Position numbers and translations under genes: made by a program
In this document: positions 1-8,736 of the stretch, piece by piece
Numbering within the stretch: the first letter of the stretch is position 1
Layout of the letters: each line of letters begins with the position of its first letter
Notes under the pieces: generated by a model
Database searches by the model: none
Told to the model about the DNA's origin: nothing
What the model saw: the letters and a program-made list of their open reading frames with translations, nothing else
From: Phycicoccus sp. HDW14
GTDB lineage: Bacteria; Actinomycetota; Actinomycetes; Actinomycetales; Dermatophilaceae
Assembly: GCF_011383005.1 (NCBI RefSeq)
Contig: NZ_CP049935.1
Span: 558,001-622,000 of the forward strand
DNA: 64,000 nucleotides
Direction: 5' to 3'

Positions 1-2
1 CG

Positions 3-410
3 CCGCTGCACCAGGCCGCCTTCGAGGCGATCGAGCGGGGCGACCTCACCGCCGCCGCCGAGGCCTACGAGCAGGCGCTCGCGGCCAACGACAAGGACGA
101 GGACGCCCGGCTGGGCCTGGCCCAGGTCCGGCTCATGGAGCGCACGAGCGGGGTCGACCTCGCCGCCGCCCGGGCCGCCGCCGCGGCCGACCCCACCGAC
201 GTCGAGGCCGCCGTCGTCGTCGCCGACCTCGACGTGCTCGGCGGGCACGTCGAGGACGCCTTCACCCGGCTGCTCGACCTCGTCCGCACGAGCGCGGGCG
301 ACGAGCGCGACCGCGCCCGCACCCACCTCATCGAGCTGTTCGCCGTCGTCGGCGCCCAGGACGAGCGGGTCCGCAAGGGGCGCACCGCGCTCATGAGCGC
401 CCTCTTCTGA
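3..410 (+). CDS. C-terminal part of a tetratricopeptide/thioredoxin-type (YbbN/CnoX-like) protein
   Basis: The reading frame is open from the window edge and ends at TGA 408-410, giving 135 residues of a truncated protein. The visible part is Ala/Glu-rich and helical, with TPR-like pairs such as AAAEAYEQALAANDKDEDAR followed by a second repeat-like helix pair, and ends in ALMSALF. This matches the C-terminal TPR half of actinobacterial YbbN co-chaperones, which carry an N-terminal thioredoxin fold; that half lies outside the window. The next gene starts 2 bases later, so they are probably cotranscribed. Family assignment is moderately sure because only the tail is seen. Confidence 0.65.
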   Translation, partial: PLHQAAFEAIERGDLTAAAEAYEQALAANDKDEDARLGLAQVRLMERTSGVDLAAARAAAAADPTDVEAAVVVADLDVLGGHVEDAFTRLLDLVRTSAGDERDRARTHLIELFAVVGAQDERVRKGRTALMSALF

Positions 411-412
411 GC

Positions 413-1466
413 GTGCCCCCGAGCTCGTCGACGGCCGCGTCCGCTTCCGGTACGCGGCCGACGACCCTTCCGTGGGCGCGGTGTCGCTCGACTGCGACCG
501 TGCCGTGCCCGGACCCCGCGCGTTCACCACCGCCGACGACGGGTGCTGGACGCTCGACCTCCCGCAGCCGCCGCTCGACCGCGTCGAGTACCGGTTCGCG
601 GTCACCCGCGGCGCCGACACCGAGGTGGTCCTCGACCCGGCCAACCCGCTGACCGTGCCGACCGCCTTCGGGGACCGGTCGGTGCTCGAGCTCCCGGGCT
701 ACGAGGCGCCGTGGTGGCTCGACGCCCCTGCGGTCGAGGGCGGCGTCGAGCCGATGACCCTCGCCGGCGAGACCACCGACGAGGTGCCGGTGGCGGTGTG
801 GTCGCCGGACGGGCTGGCCGACGACGACCCGGCCCCGCTGCTGCTCGTCCACGACGGGCCCGAGTACGACCGGCTCGCGGCCGTCACGCGCTTCTCCGCG
901 GCGCAGGTGGCGGCCGGTGTGCTGCCGCCGCACCGCGTCGCGCTGACCCATCCGGTGCTGCGCGACGCGTGGTACTCCGGCTCGCCGCAGTACCTGCGCA
1001 CCGTCGCCGACGCCGGCCTCGTGCGCATCGGCGAGCGGTTCGCCGTCGACCGGCCGGTCGTCGTCCTCGGGGCCAGCCTCGGGGGCTCACGGCCCTGCTC
1101 CTCGGGATGCTCGCCGCCCCCCGGGTCGGCGGGGTCGTCGCCCAGTCGGGGTCCTTCTTCCAGGTGCGCCACGACGACTCCGAGAGCGGCTTCCCGTTCT
1201 TCGGCCGCATCTCGCGCTCGGTGCAGGCCGTCCTCGACATGCGCGAGGCCGAGCACCCCCTCGTCGTCGGGATGACCTGCGGCGCACTCGAGGAGAACGC
1301 CGCGAACAACCGCGACATGGCCAACGCGCTCGGGCGCGCGGGGCACGACGTCCGGTACCGCGAGGTCGCCGACCTGCACAACTACACCGCGTGGCGCGAC
1401 GCCCTCGACCCCACCCTCACCGACGTCCTGCGGACGGTGTGGTCCTCGGAGGGCGCGTCCGGGTGA
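413..1466 (+). CDS. Enterochelin-esterase-like alpha/beta hydrolase (two apparent frameshifts)
   Basis: The gene encodes a roughly 351-residue serine hydrolase related to Fes/IroD esterases. An N-terminal beta domain (VRFRYAADDPSVGAVSLDCD) precedes an alpha/beta hydrolase domain with PLLLVHDGPEYDR, the nucleophile elbow GASLGG, and a C-terminal ADLHNYTAWRD carrying the likely catalytic His. The frame changes twice: in the C run at 416-420 just after the GTG start, and in the G run at 1081-1085 inside the nucleophile elbow. Adding one base at each site gives 352 codons exactly, so sequencing error is more likely than gene decay. It sits between the TPR gene and a second esterase. The substrate is unknown; a peptide or siderophore ester is only a guess. 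Confidence 0.75.
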
Positions 1467-1474
1467 CCCGCCGC

Positions 1475-1480
1475 TAGGGT
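1475..1480 (+). promoter_or_regulatory. -10 box TAGGGT of a likely leaderless promoter (esterase 1489)
   Basis: TAGGGT fits the actinobacterial TANNNT -10 consensus and ends 8 bases before the ATG. There is no Shine-Dalgarno sequence in that spacer, so the transcript probably starts at or near the start codon. Confidence 0.5.
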
Positions 1481-1488
1481 CGTGCGGC

Positions 1489-2235
1489 ATGGAGCAGCAC
1501 AGCGTCCGGCTCGGGGTCCCGGGGCACGACGCCGACCTCGAGGTCGTGCGGTACGGCCACTGGGGGCGGCCGGTGCTGCTCTTCCCGTCCGAGGCCGGCG
1601 CGGCCCGCGACGCCGAGGGCAACGGGATGCTCGCCGCGGTGGCGCCGCTGGTCGACGCCGGCCGGATGAGCCTGTTCTGCGTCGACTCCCTCGACGGCTG
1701 GAGCTGGTCGGACTCCTCGCTGCCCACCGAGGAGCGGGCCCGGCGCGGCGGCGCGTACACGGCCTGGCTCTCCGAGGCGGTCCTGCCGTGGGTGCAGGGC
1801 GAGACCGGCGGCAGCACCGACCTCGTGGCGGTCGGCCCCTCGCTCGGCGCGTACCACGCGGTGCACCTGGCGCTGACCCGCGCCGACGTCGTGCCGCTGG
1901 CCATCGGGCTCTCCGGCAACTACGACCCGACGACGTGGAACGGCTGGGGTGACGTCGGCGACGCCACGTACTTCGCCAACCCCAGCGCCTACGTCGCGAA
2001 CGCCGACGGCGACCACCTCGACTGGCTGCGATCGCGCGTGTCCATCCTCCTCGTCGTGGGGGAGGGGCCCTTCGAGGTCTCACCCACGCGCTCCCTGCCT
2101 GCCACCCGCGAGTTCGCGGACGTCCTCTCCCGCAGGGGAATCCGCCACGAGCTCGACGTCTGGGGCCATGACAGCGCCCACGACTGGCCGTGGTGGCAAC
2201 GCCAGCTCGCCCACCACCTCCCGCGTTTCGTCTGA
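1489..2235 (+). CDS. Esterase family alpha/beta hydrolase
   Basis: A 248-residue putative esterase with no signal peptide. RPVLLFPSEAG begins the hydrolase fold, VGPSLGAYHAVHLAL contains the nucleophile Ser in a G-x-S-x-G elbow, and WGHDSAHDWPWW near the C-terminus supplies the His. The length fits a minimal alpha/beta hydrolase. It lies 22 bases after the Fes-like hydrolase and 14 bases before an ATP-grasp gene on the same strand, so the three may be one unit, although a TANNNT box directly upstream suggests a promoter of its own. Known relatives are annotated only as esterase; the true substrate cannot be read from the sequence. Confidence 0.8.
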   Translation: MEQHSVRLGVPGHDADLEVVRYGHWGRPVLLFPSEAGAARDAEGNGMLAAVAPLVDAGRMSLFCVDSLDGWSWSDSSLPTEERARRGGAYTAWLSEAVLPWVQGETGGSTDLVAVGPSLGAYHAVHLALTRADVVPLAIGLSGNYDPTTWNGWGDVGDATYFANPSAYVANADGDHLDWLRSRVSILLVVGEGPFEVSPTRSLPATREFADVLSRRGIRHELDVWGHDSAHDWPWWQRQLAHHLPRFV

Positions 2236-2249
2236 CGGAAAGGACACCC

Positions 2250-3515
2250 GTGCCCGCACCGACCGACCACCTCGTGGGGCTGCTCCTCGGCGCCGAGGAG
2301 GACTGGCCCACCGCCTTCGAGTCCCTCGCGCGACGGCTGGGCGTGCTGCGCGCGCCCGACGGCACCGAGCACACCGTGACGACCGAGCGGATGACCATCG
2401 AGCCGTTCAACCTGCGCGACCGTCCCCGCCACGAGCTCGTCATCGACCGGCTGGCGCACTGGTACTACCACCCGCGCGAGTGGCTCAAGAAGGTCGCCCT
2501 CATGGACGACGTCTACCTGCTCAACAGCCCGTTCACCTTCCAGTCGATGGAGAAGCACTCGGCGTACTGCGCCCTGATGCGGCTGGGCTTCAACGTCCCC
2601 GAGACCGTCCTCGTCCCGTACAAGAACCCCGTCGACAACGCGCGCTGGGCGTACACGTCGGCGAAGTACAACCGCGGCTTCGACCTCGACGAGATCGCCG
2701 ACTCCCTGGGCTACCCGCTGTTCATGAAGCCCTTCGACGGCGGCGGCTGGCGCGGGGTGTCGATGGTCAGCGATCCCGCCGACCTGCACCGCTCGTACGA
2801 CGACTCCGGCGAGATGCTCATGCACCTGCAGGCCTCGGTCCCCGACTTCGAGCACTTCGCGCGCTCGTTGACCATCGGCCCGGAGACGATGGTCATGCGG
2901 TTCCGCCCGGACGAGCCGATGCACGACCGGTACTCGGTGGCGCACGGCTTCCTCAGCGACGAGGTCGGTCGCGAGGTCGTCACGACGAGCCAGACCGTCA
3001 ACGCCTTCTTCCGGTGGGAGTTCAACTCCTGCGAGATGCTCGTCAAGGACGGCGTCGTCTACCCCATCGACTACGCGAACGCCTGCCCCGACGTCGCGGT
3101 CACCTCCCTGCACTACTACTTCCCGTGGGCGATGTCGGCGCTGCTGCGCTGGACGGCGTTCTGCACCGTCACGGGTCGCACGCCGCGCACCCAGGTCGAC
3201 ACGGCGCCGTGGTTCGCGGTGGCCGACGACGAGGTGCTCGACCACCGCGGCCGGCTCGGCGCCTACCAGGCGCTGGCCGACGACTACTTCGAGACCGAGC
3301 GCTACCGGGCCTTCTGCGAGAGCACGCTCGGGCACGTCGACGAGATGGTGCTCGACTGGATCGCCGGCGAGGACTTCCGGCGGCTGCTCACCTCGACGAT
3401 CCAGCAGACCTACCCGCCCCAGGAGTGGGACCGGTTCGAGGCGCACTTCAGCGGGCTGATCGGGCTGTGGCTCTCCGACGAGCAGGCTCGGCTGGCGCGG
3501 CCCGCCGACGCCTGA
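2250..3515 (+). CDS. ATP-grasp family ligase
   Basis: A 421-residue protein with an ATP-grasp core. GYPLFMKPFDGGGWRGVSMV (about residues 155-175) holds the ATP-binding Lys and the glycine loop, and YPIDYANACPDVAV (about 270-285) supplies the acidic metal-binding segment. ATP-grasp enzymes couple a carboxylate to an amine or thiol through an acyl phosphate. GTG 2250 is chosen as start because GGAAAGGA lies 7 bases upstream; an upstream in-frame ATG at 2190 would overlap the esterase deeply. Its position behind two hydrolases suggests a small pathway that makes and trims an amide or ester product. Substrates are unknown. Confidence 0.78.
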   Translation: MPAPTDHLVGLLLGAEEDWPTAFESLARRLGVLRAPDGTEHTVTTERMTIEPFNLRDRPRHELVIDRLAHWYYHPREWLKKVALMDDVYLLNSPFTFQSMEKHSAYCALMRLGFNVPETVLVPYKNPVDNARWAYTSAKYNRGFDLDEIADSLGYPLFMKPFDGGGWRGVSMVSDPADLHRSYDDSGEMLMHLQASVPDFEHFARSLTIGPETMVMRFRPDEPMHDRYSVAHGFLSDEVGREVVTTSQTVNAFFRWEFNSCEMLVKDGVVYPIDYANACPDVAVTSLHYYFPWAMSALLRWTAFCTVTGRTPRTQVDTAPWFAVADDEVLDHRGRLGAYQALADDYFETERYRAFCESTLGHVDEMVLDWIAGEDFRRLLTSTIQQTYPPQEWDRFEAHFSGLIGLWLSDEQARLARPADA

Positions 3516-3617
3516 GTCCGTCGCTCTGGGGCACTCGTCCCCAGGTGCGGTGCCGGACGGCGGTCGTGCACAGGGTGCCGGTGGGTGCTGGCGCGGCCGC
3601 GCGGTGGCTGCTGGGCT

Positions 3618-4082
3618 GTGCGGGTGGACGACCCGGACGAGAGCCTGATGGACGGGGTCGGCGACGCCCTGCGCGCGGCCCGGCGCAGGCACGCGCTGTC
3701 GCAGCGCGAGCTGGCGGGGCTGCTCGGGGTCGACCGCGCCGTGGTCGGCCGGTGGGAGAGCGGAGAGGGGCCGGTGGCGACCGTACGGCTGGAGGGCGTG
3801 CTGCGGCTCCTGGGTTTCCGCCTCGCCGTCGTGCCCCGTGACCCGAGCGAGTGGGTCGGCATCGAGGACCCCGGTCCCCACCTCTCGGACCGCTCCGAGC
3901 GGCGCTACCCGGCCCACCTGCACGGCTACGACGGCGGCGGGAGCACGGGGTTCAACGACTGGGTGCGCTATCGGGGTGTGCCCAACCCCTACGCACCCGG
4001 CTGGACCTACCGGATGGATCCCGAGCGTCGCCGCGAGATGACCGCGAAGCTGGCCGCGATGCGCAGGCCGATGGAGGAGTGA
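3618..4082 (+). CDS. XRE-type helix-turn-helix protein
   Basis: A 154-residue protein with an N-terminal Cro/CI-type HTH (about residues 15-65: ALSQRELAGLLGVDRAVVGR, then WESGEG), the usual recognition-helix pattern. The remaining 85 residues are polar and Arg-rich (WVRYRGVPNPYAPGW, PERRREMTAKLAAM) and match no domain I recognise. The start could be GTG 3618, ATG 3648 or a more upstream codon; 3618 keeps a short acidic leader before the HTH. It follows the ATP-grasp gene by 102 bases and precedes the repeat-rich gap, and may regulate nearby genes. Confidence 0.7.
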   Translation: MRVDDPDESLMDGVGDALRAARRRHALSQRELAGLLGVDRAVVGRWESGEGPVATVRLEGVLRLLGFRLAVVPRDPSEWVGIEDPGPHLSDRSERRYPAHLHGYDGGGSTGFNDWVRYRGVPNPYAPGWTYRMDPERRREMTAKLAAMRRPMEE

Positions 4083-4180
4083 GGCACCGCCTCCCGGCGG
4101 CTGTGGCGAGGTGCGCGGGCGCGCGGTGCGGCGAGTGCGCGGGTGCGCCGCTGCTGCGGTGCGACGGCGCGACTGCAGCG

Positions 4181-4292
4181 AAGGCGCGGTGCAGCGAGGG
4201 CGCGGTGCAGCGAAGGTGCGGTGCCGCGAAGGTGCGGTGCCGCGAAGGTGCGGTGCCGCGAAGGTGCGGTGCCGCGATGGCGGGGTGCCGCG
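4181..4292. repeat. 16-bp direct tandem repeat, seven units
   Basis: Seven adjacent 16-base units start at 4181, 4197, 4213, 4229, 4245, 4261 and 4277. Four central units (4213-4276) are identical, AAGGTGCGGTGCCGCG; the outer ones differ at 2-3 bases. An eighth degenerate unit begins at 4293. The array lies in the gap between the XRE gene and pgm. There are no unique spacers, so it is not a CRISPR array. Confidence 0.92.
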
Positions 4293-4372
4293 AAGGCGCA
4301 GTGTGTGTGGTGCGGCAGCGTGGCGCTGCTCGGCCATGGAGCAGCCGGACGGGTGGTGTGTGCTGGACTCCT

Positions 4373-4501
4373 CAGTGCTGCGGGTGGCGTCAGCAGTGCG
4401 CATGCCGCCACACACAAGCGCAGTGCTGCCGGAGGCTTCAGCAGTCCCGTGCTTGGCGGGTCAGGGGCTTGGTGTCAGTGCTGCGGGTGGCCTCAGCACT
4501 G
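4373..4501. repeat. Three dispersed 26-bp hairpin repeats
   Basis: Copies at 4373-4398, 4421-4446 and 4476-4501 share the pattern CAGTGCTG, a short G-rich loop, then CAGCA[G/C]T[G/C]. In the third copy the arms CAGTGCTG and CAGCACTG are perfectly complementary; the first two have one or two mismatches. Copy starts are 48 and 55 bases apart. Each copy can form a stem-loop as DNA or RNA. Confidence 0.8.
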
Positions 4502-4561
4502 AGGAGTCCCCGACAGGCCACCCCTCCCCGCCCATCTCGCGGGTCCACCGCGCCGAGAGGA

Positions 4562-4603
4562 GGCGCCACGCACAGGATCAGCTCGATCCGTCTGCGTGGT
4601 GCC
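4562..4603. repeat. Two-tier stem-loop
   Basis: An outer 11-bp stem pairs GGCGCCACGCA (4562-4572) with TGCGTGGTGCC (4593-4603) with one G-T pair. An inner 5-bp stem pairs GGATC (4575-4579) with GATCC (4585-4589). It could be a terminator for transcription into the gap or a structured element; no long T run follows. Confidence 0.55.
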
Positions 4604-4642
4604 TTCTCTCACCGCGCTGATTCTCGCCGTGCCTTCCGCGCC

Positions 4643-4698
4643 GTGCCTGCCGTGCCGTGCCTGCCGTGCCGTGCCTGCCGTGCCGTGCCTGCCGTGCC
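4643..4698. repeat. 14-bp tandem repeat, four perfect units
   Basis: GTGCCTGCCGTGCC is repeated four times without mismatch at 4643, 4657, 4671 and 4685. Part of a GC-rich low-complexity stretch that runs to the 3' end of pgm. Confidence 0.9.
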
Positions 4699-4730
4699 GT
4701 TCCGCGCCAATTTCCGCCGGGCCGGGCCGC

Positions 4731-4770
4731 ACCGCGCCGCCTCTCGCCGCACCGCGCCGCCTCTCGCCGC
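4731..4770. repeat. 20-bp tandem duplication next to the pgm stop
   Basis: Two identical 20-base units (ACCGCGCCGCCTCTCGCCGC) lie at 4731-4750 and 4751-4770, followed by CGC-rich imperfect copies up to the pgm stop codon at 4794-4796. Confidence 0.8.
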
Positions 4771-4793
4771 GCCGCGCCGCGCCGATCCGCGCC

Positions 4794-6456
<1,663 letters not shown>

Positions 6457-6524
6457 GGTCGCGATCCTCGCAGAACCGCGCGCCGCGGGTACAGGAGCGG
6501 TGTCCGGGAGATCACACAGCGAAG

Positions 6525-6540
6525 ATGCCCCAGGGGGTAC
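6525..6540. promoter_or_regulatory. Putative CsoR/CstR-type operator
   Basis: ATGCCCCAGGGGGTAC lies 33 bases before the SQR-like start. Opposed C and G runs with AT/TA flanks resemble operators of CsoR-family repressors, whose CstR branch senses persulfide and controls SQR genes in other bacteria. This is inference from pattern and context; no csoR-family gene lies in the window. Confidence 0.4.
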
Positions 6541-6548
6541 CCATCGAG

Positions 6549-6565
6549 TACTACCGGGAGTAGTA
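6549..6565. promoter_or_regulatory. Perfect inverted repeat before the SQR-like gene
   Basis: TACTAC-CGGGA-GTAGTA has 6-base perfect arms and ends 7 bases before ATG 6573, so a bound protein would block initiation. The binding protein is unknown. Confidence 0.4.
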
Positions 6566-6572
6566 ATGACAC

Positions 6573-7817
6573 ATGACCAGCAGAACGAGGAACCTGGTCG
6601 TCCTCGGGGCCGGAACGGCCGGGACGATGATCGTCAACAAGCTGCGCCGCCGGCTCCCGGCGGACGACTGGGCGATCACCGTCGTCGACCGTGACGACGT
6701 CCACGACTACCAGCCCGGCTACCTCTTCATCCCGTTCGGCATCAACGAACCGGACCAGGTCCGACGGACCAAGAGCCCCTTCATCCACGCGGGCATCGAC
6801 CTCGTGTTCGGCGAGGTCGAGCGCGTCGACACCGCCGAACACGAGGTCCTCCTGGCCGGCGGGCGCCGCCTGCCCTACGACCAGCTCGTCATCGCGTCGG
6901 GGACGACGCCCCGCCCGGACCAGACCGAGGGCACCCTCGGGCCGCAGTGGCACCGGGAGGTCGGCGAGTTCTACACCTACGACGGAGCCCTGGCCCTGCG
7001 CGACCAGCTCGACCGGTTCACCGGCGGCCGGCTCGTCGTCCACATCACCGAGCTGCCGATCAAGTGCCCGGTGGCCCCTCTGGAGTTCACCTTCCTCGCC
7101 GACGACTGGCTGCGCAGGCGCGGCCTGCGCGAGCGCACCGAGCTGGTCTTCGTCACGCCGCTCGACGGAGCCTTCACCAAGCCGGTCGCGAGCCGGGAGC
7201 TGGGGAAGATCCTCGAGGAGAAGGGAGTCCACGTCGAACCGGACTTCATGGTCGAGCGCATCGACCAGGACCGGAAGGTCCTCGTCTCCTACGACGAGCG
7301 CGAGATCGCCTACGACCAGCTGGTCACGGTGCCCCTGAACATGGGCGCGGACTTCGTGGCCGCGTCGGGCCTCGGGGACGAGCTGAACTACGTCCCGGTC
7401 GACAAGCACACCTTCCTCGCCACCGGTCACGACGACGTCTTCGCCCTCGGCGACGCGAGCAACATCCCGACGAGCAAGGCCGGCTCGGTCGCGCACTTCT
7501 CCGTCGAGGTCTTCGTCGAGAACTTCCTCGAGCACGTCGCGGGTCGAGCGATGACCCACTCGTTCGACGGGCACGCGAACTGCTTCGTCGAGTCCGGGCA
7601 CGGCAAGGCGCTGCTCCTCGACTTCAACTACGACACCGAGCCCCTGACCGGCCACTTCCCGATCCCGAAGGTCGGCCCGATGACCCTGCTCGGGGAGTCG
7701 CGCGCCAACCACCTCGGGAAGCTCGCGTTCCGGCACGTCTACTGGAACGCCCTGCTCCCCGGACGCCCGCTCGGCCTGCCCGCCGAGATGTCGATGTCCG
7801 GCAAGAACCCCGCCTGA
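6573..7817 (+). CDS. Sulfide:quinone oxidoreductase-like flavoprotein
   Basis: A 414-residue FAD protein of the SQR/NDH-2 superfamily. The N-terminal Rossmann motif [16 protein letters not shown] is followed by [13 protein letters not shown] and a C-terminal FAD motif [18 protein letters not shown]. Two cysteines are visible, in [13 protein letters not shown] (about residue 164) and HANCFVESG (about 330), consistent with the disulfide pair that accepts sulfide in SQRs; no third Cys is seen. It would oxidise sulfide to persulfide and reduce membrane quinone. The two genes behind it encode sulfur-carrier proteins, which supports a sulfur substrate. Confidence 0.82.
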   Translation: MTSRTRNLVVLGAGTAGTMIVNKLRRRLPADDWAITVVDRDDVHDYQPGYLFIPFGINEPDQVRRTKSPFIHAGIDLVFGEVERVDTAEHEVLLAGGRRLPYDQLVIASGTTPRPDQTEGTLGPQWHREVGEFYTYDGALALRDQLDRFTGGRLVVHITELPIKCPVAPLEFTFLADDWLRRRGLRERTELVFVTPLDGAFTKPVASRELGKILEEKGVHVEPDFMVERIDQDRKVLVSYDEREIAYDQLVTVPLNMGADFVAASGLGDELNYVPVDKHTFLATGHDDVFALGDASNIPTSKAGSVAHFSVEVFVENFLEHVAGRAMTHSFDGHANCFVESGHGKALLLDFNYDTEPLTGHFPIPKVGPMTLLGESRANHLGKLAFRHVYWNALLPGRPLGLPAEMSMSGKNPA

Positions 7818-7842
7818 ACCGCCTCACGGAAGGACTGTCCCG

Positions 7843-8157
7843 ATGACCACCACGACCATCGCCGGCCACGCGGTCGACGTCAACGAGGAGGGCTTCCTCA
7901 CCCGCCCCGAGGAGTGGACCGAGGACCTGGCCCCCGAGCTCGCCCGGCTCATCGGCCTCGAGCTGACCGATGCCCACTGGGCGCTGATCCGCTTCCTGCG
8001 CGAGGACCACGCCGCCCAGGGCGAGACCGCCACGCTGCGCCGGGTCTCGACCCGGACCGGAACCCCGGTCAAGACCCTCTTCACCCTGTTCCCCGGCAAG
8101 CCGGCCAAGAAGATGGCCTACGTCGCCGGCCTGCCCAAGCCGAAGGGATGTGTCTGA
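7843..8157 (+). CDS. TusE/DsrC/DsvC family sulfur carrier protein
   Basis: A 104-residue protein with the family's C-terminal swinging arm, ending AGLPKPKGCV. Only the penultimate Cys is present; the upstream second Cys of true DsrC is replaced in KKMAYVAG, and the short insertion typical of DsrC is absent. In these points it resembles TusE, which passes persulfide sulfur, rather than DsrC of dissimilatory sulfite reductase. It lies 25 bases after the SQR-like gene with AGGA in the gap, and one base separates its stop from the next start. It probably takes persulfide from the DsrE-like partner. Confidence 0.88.
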   Translation: MTTTTIAGHAVDVNEEGFLTRPEEWTEDLAPELARLIGLELTDAHWALIRFLREDHAAQGETATLRRVSTRTGTPVKTLFTLFPGKPAKKMAYVAGLPKPKGCV

Positions 8158-8158
8158 C

Positions 8159-8710
8159 ATGACCGCCACCGACGTCGCGACCGACACCGCGCCGACCATC
8201 GTCCCGTCGTTCGACAGCCCCGCCGCCGAGGGTCGCAAGCTCGCGATCATCTGCTCCAAGGGCAGTCTCGACATGGCCTACCCCGGACTGATCCTCGCCA
8301 ACGCCGCCGTCGGCGAGGGCGTCGAGACCCACCTGTTCTTCACGTTCTGGGGCTTCGACATGATCAACAAGGCGACGATGAAGGACCTGAAGTTCTCCTT
8401 CGTCGGCAACACCGCGATGCACCCGCCGGGGCACAGCGGCCTGGGCATCCACCACATGCTGGGCGCCCTTCCCGGGGCCACGGCCGCGGCGACGGCGATG
8501 CTCAAGAAGCAGATCGCCGAGCAGGACGTGCCCGAGGTGCCGGAGTTCCTCGAGCTGCTCGCCGCCTCCGGCGTGCACCTGTGGGCCTGCCGGATGTCGG
8601 CGGACATGAACCACCTCACCGAGGACGACCTCTACGAGGGCGTCGAGGCGATCATCTCGGCGAGCGACTTCATCGAGCTGACCGAGGGCGCCCAGCTGCT
8701 CTTCATCTGA
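8159..8710 (+). CDS. DsrE/DsrF/DrsH-like (DsrE2-type) sulfurtransferase
   Basis: A 183-residue DsrE-superfamily protein. Two conserved Cys contexts are visible, KLAIICSKGSLDMAYPG (about residue 30) and VHLWACRMSADMNHL (about 145), the second being the usual persulfide site in the DsrE2 group. The ATG at 8159 is chosen because AAGGGA lies 10 bases upstream; GTG 8150 has no ribosome site. DsrE2 proteins relay sulfane sulfur between rhodanese/TusA and other carriers. No tusA or rhodanese gene is adjacent, so the upstream donor may be the SQR product. Confidence 0.85.
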   Translation: MTATDVATDTAPTIVPSFDSPAAEGRKLAIICSKGSLDMAYPGLILANAAVGEGVETHLFFTFWGFDMINKATMKDLKFSFVGNTAMHPPGHSGLGIHHMLGALPGATAAATAMLKKQIAEQDVPEVPEFLELLAASGVHLWACRMSADMNHLTEDDLYEGVEAIISASDFIELTEGAQLLFI

Positions 8711-8736
8711 GCAGGCCGAGCGCCCGGGCGGTGCTC
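8709..8736. terminator. Weak hairpin between converging genes
   Basis: GAGCA (8709-8713) pairs with TGCTC (8732-8736) around a GC-rich interior with further partial pairing. It overlaps both stop codons. It may act as a shared terminator, but the outer stem is short. Confidence 0.3.

Noticed and set aside
1081..1085. Programmed ribosomal frameshifting in the Fes-like gene and other broken genes
   Set aside because: The breaks occur in unrelated genes at varied G/C runs, all in the same direction, without slippery heptamers plus pseudoknots shared among them.
4181..4292. CRISPR array
   Set aside because: Units are directly adjacent with no spacers, and no cas gene is in the window.
4111..4620. 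Arg/Ala-rich open frames on both strands across the repeat gap
   Set aside because: Composition follows the tandem repeats, several frames are open at once, and no ribosome site or family motif is present.
4493..4793. Long C-terminal extension of Pgm
   Set aside because: Restoring the two lost bases gives a normal Pgm C-terminus and stop at 4794-4796; the extension is a frame artefact.
7843..8710. Dissimilatory sulfite reductase (Dsr) system
   Set aside because: No dsrAB, dsrMKJOP or dsrL is present and the carrier lacks the second DsrC cysteine.
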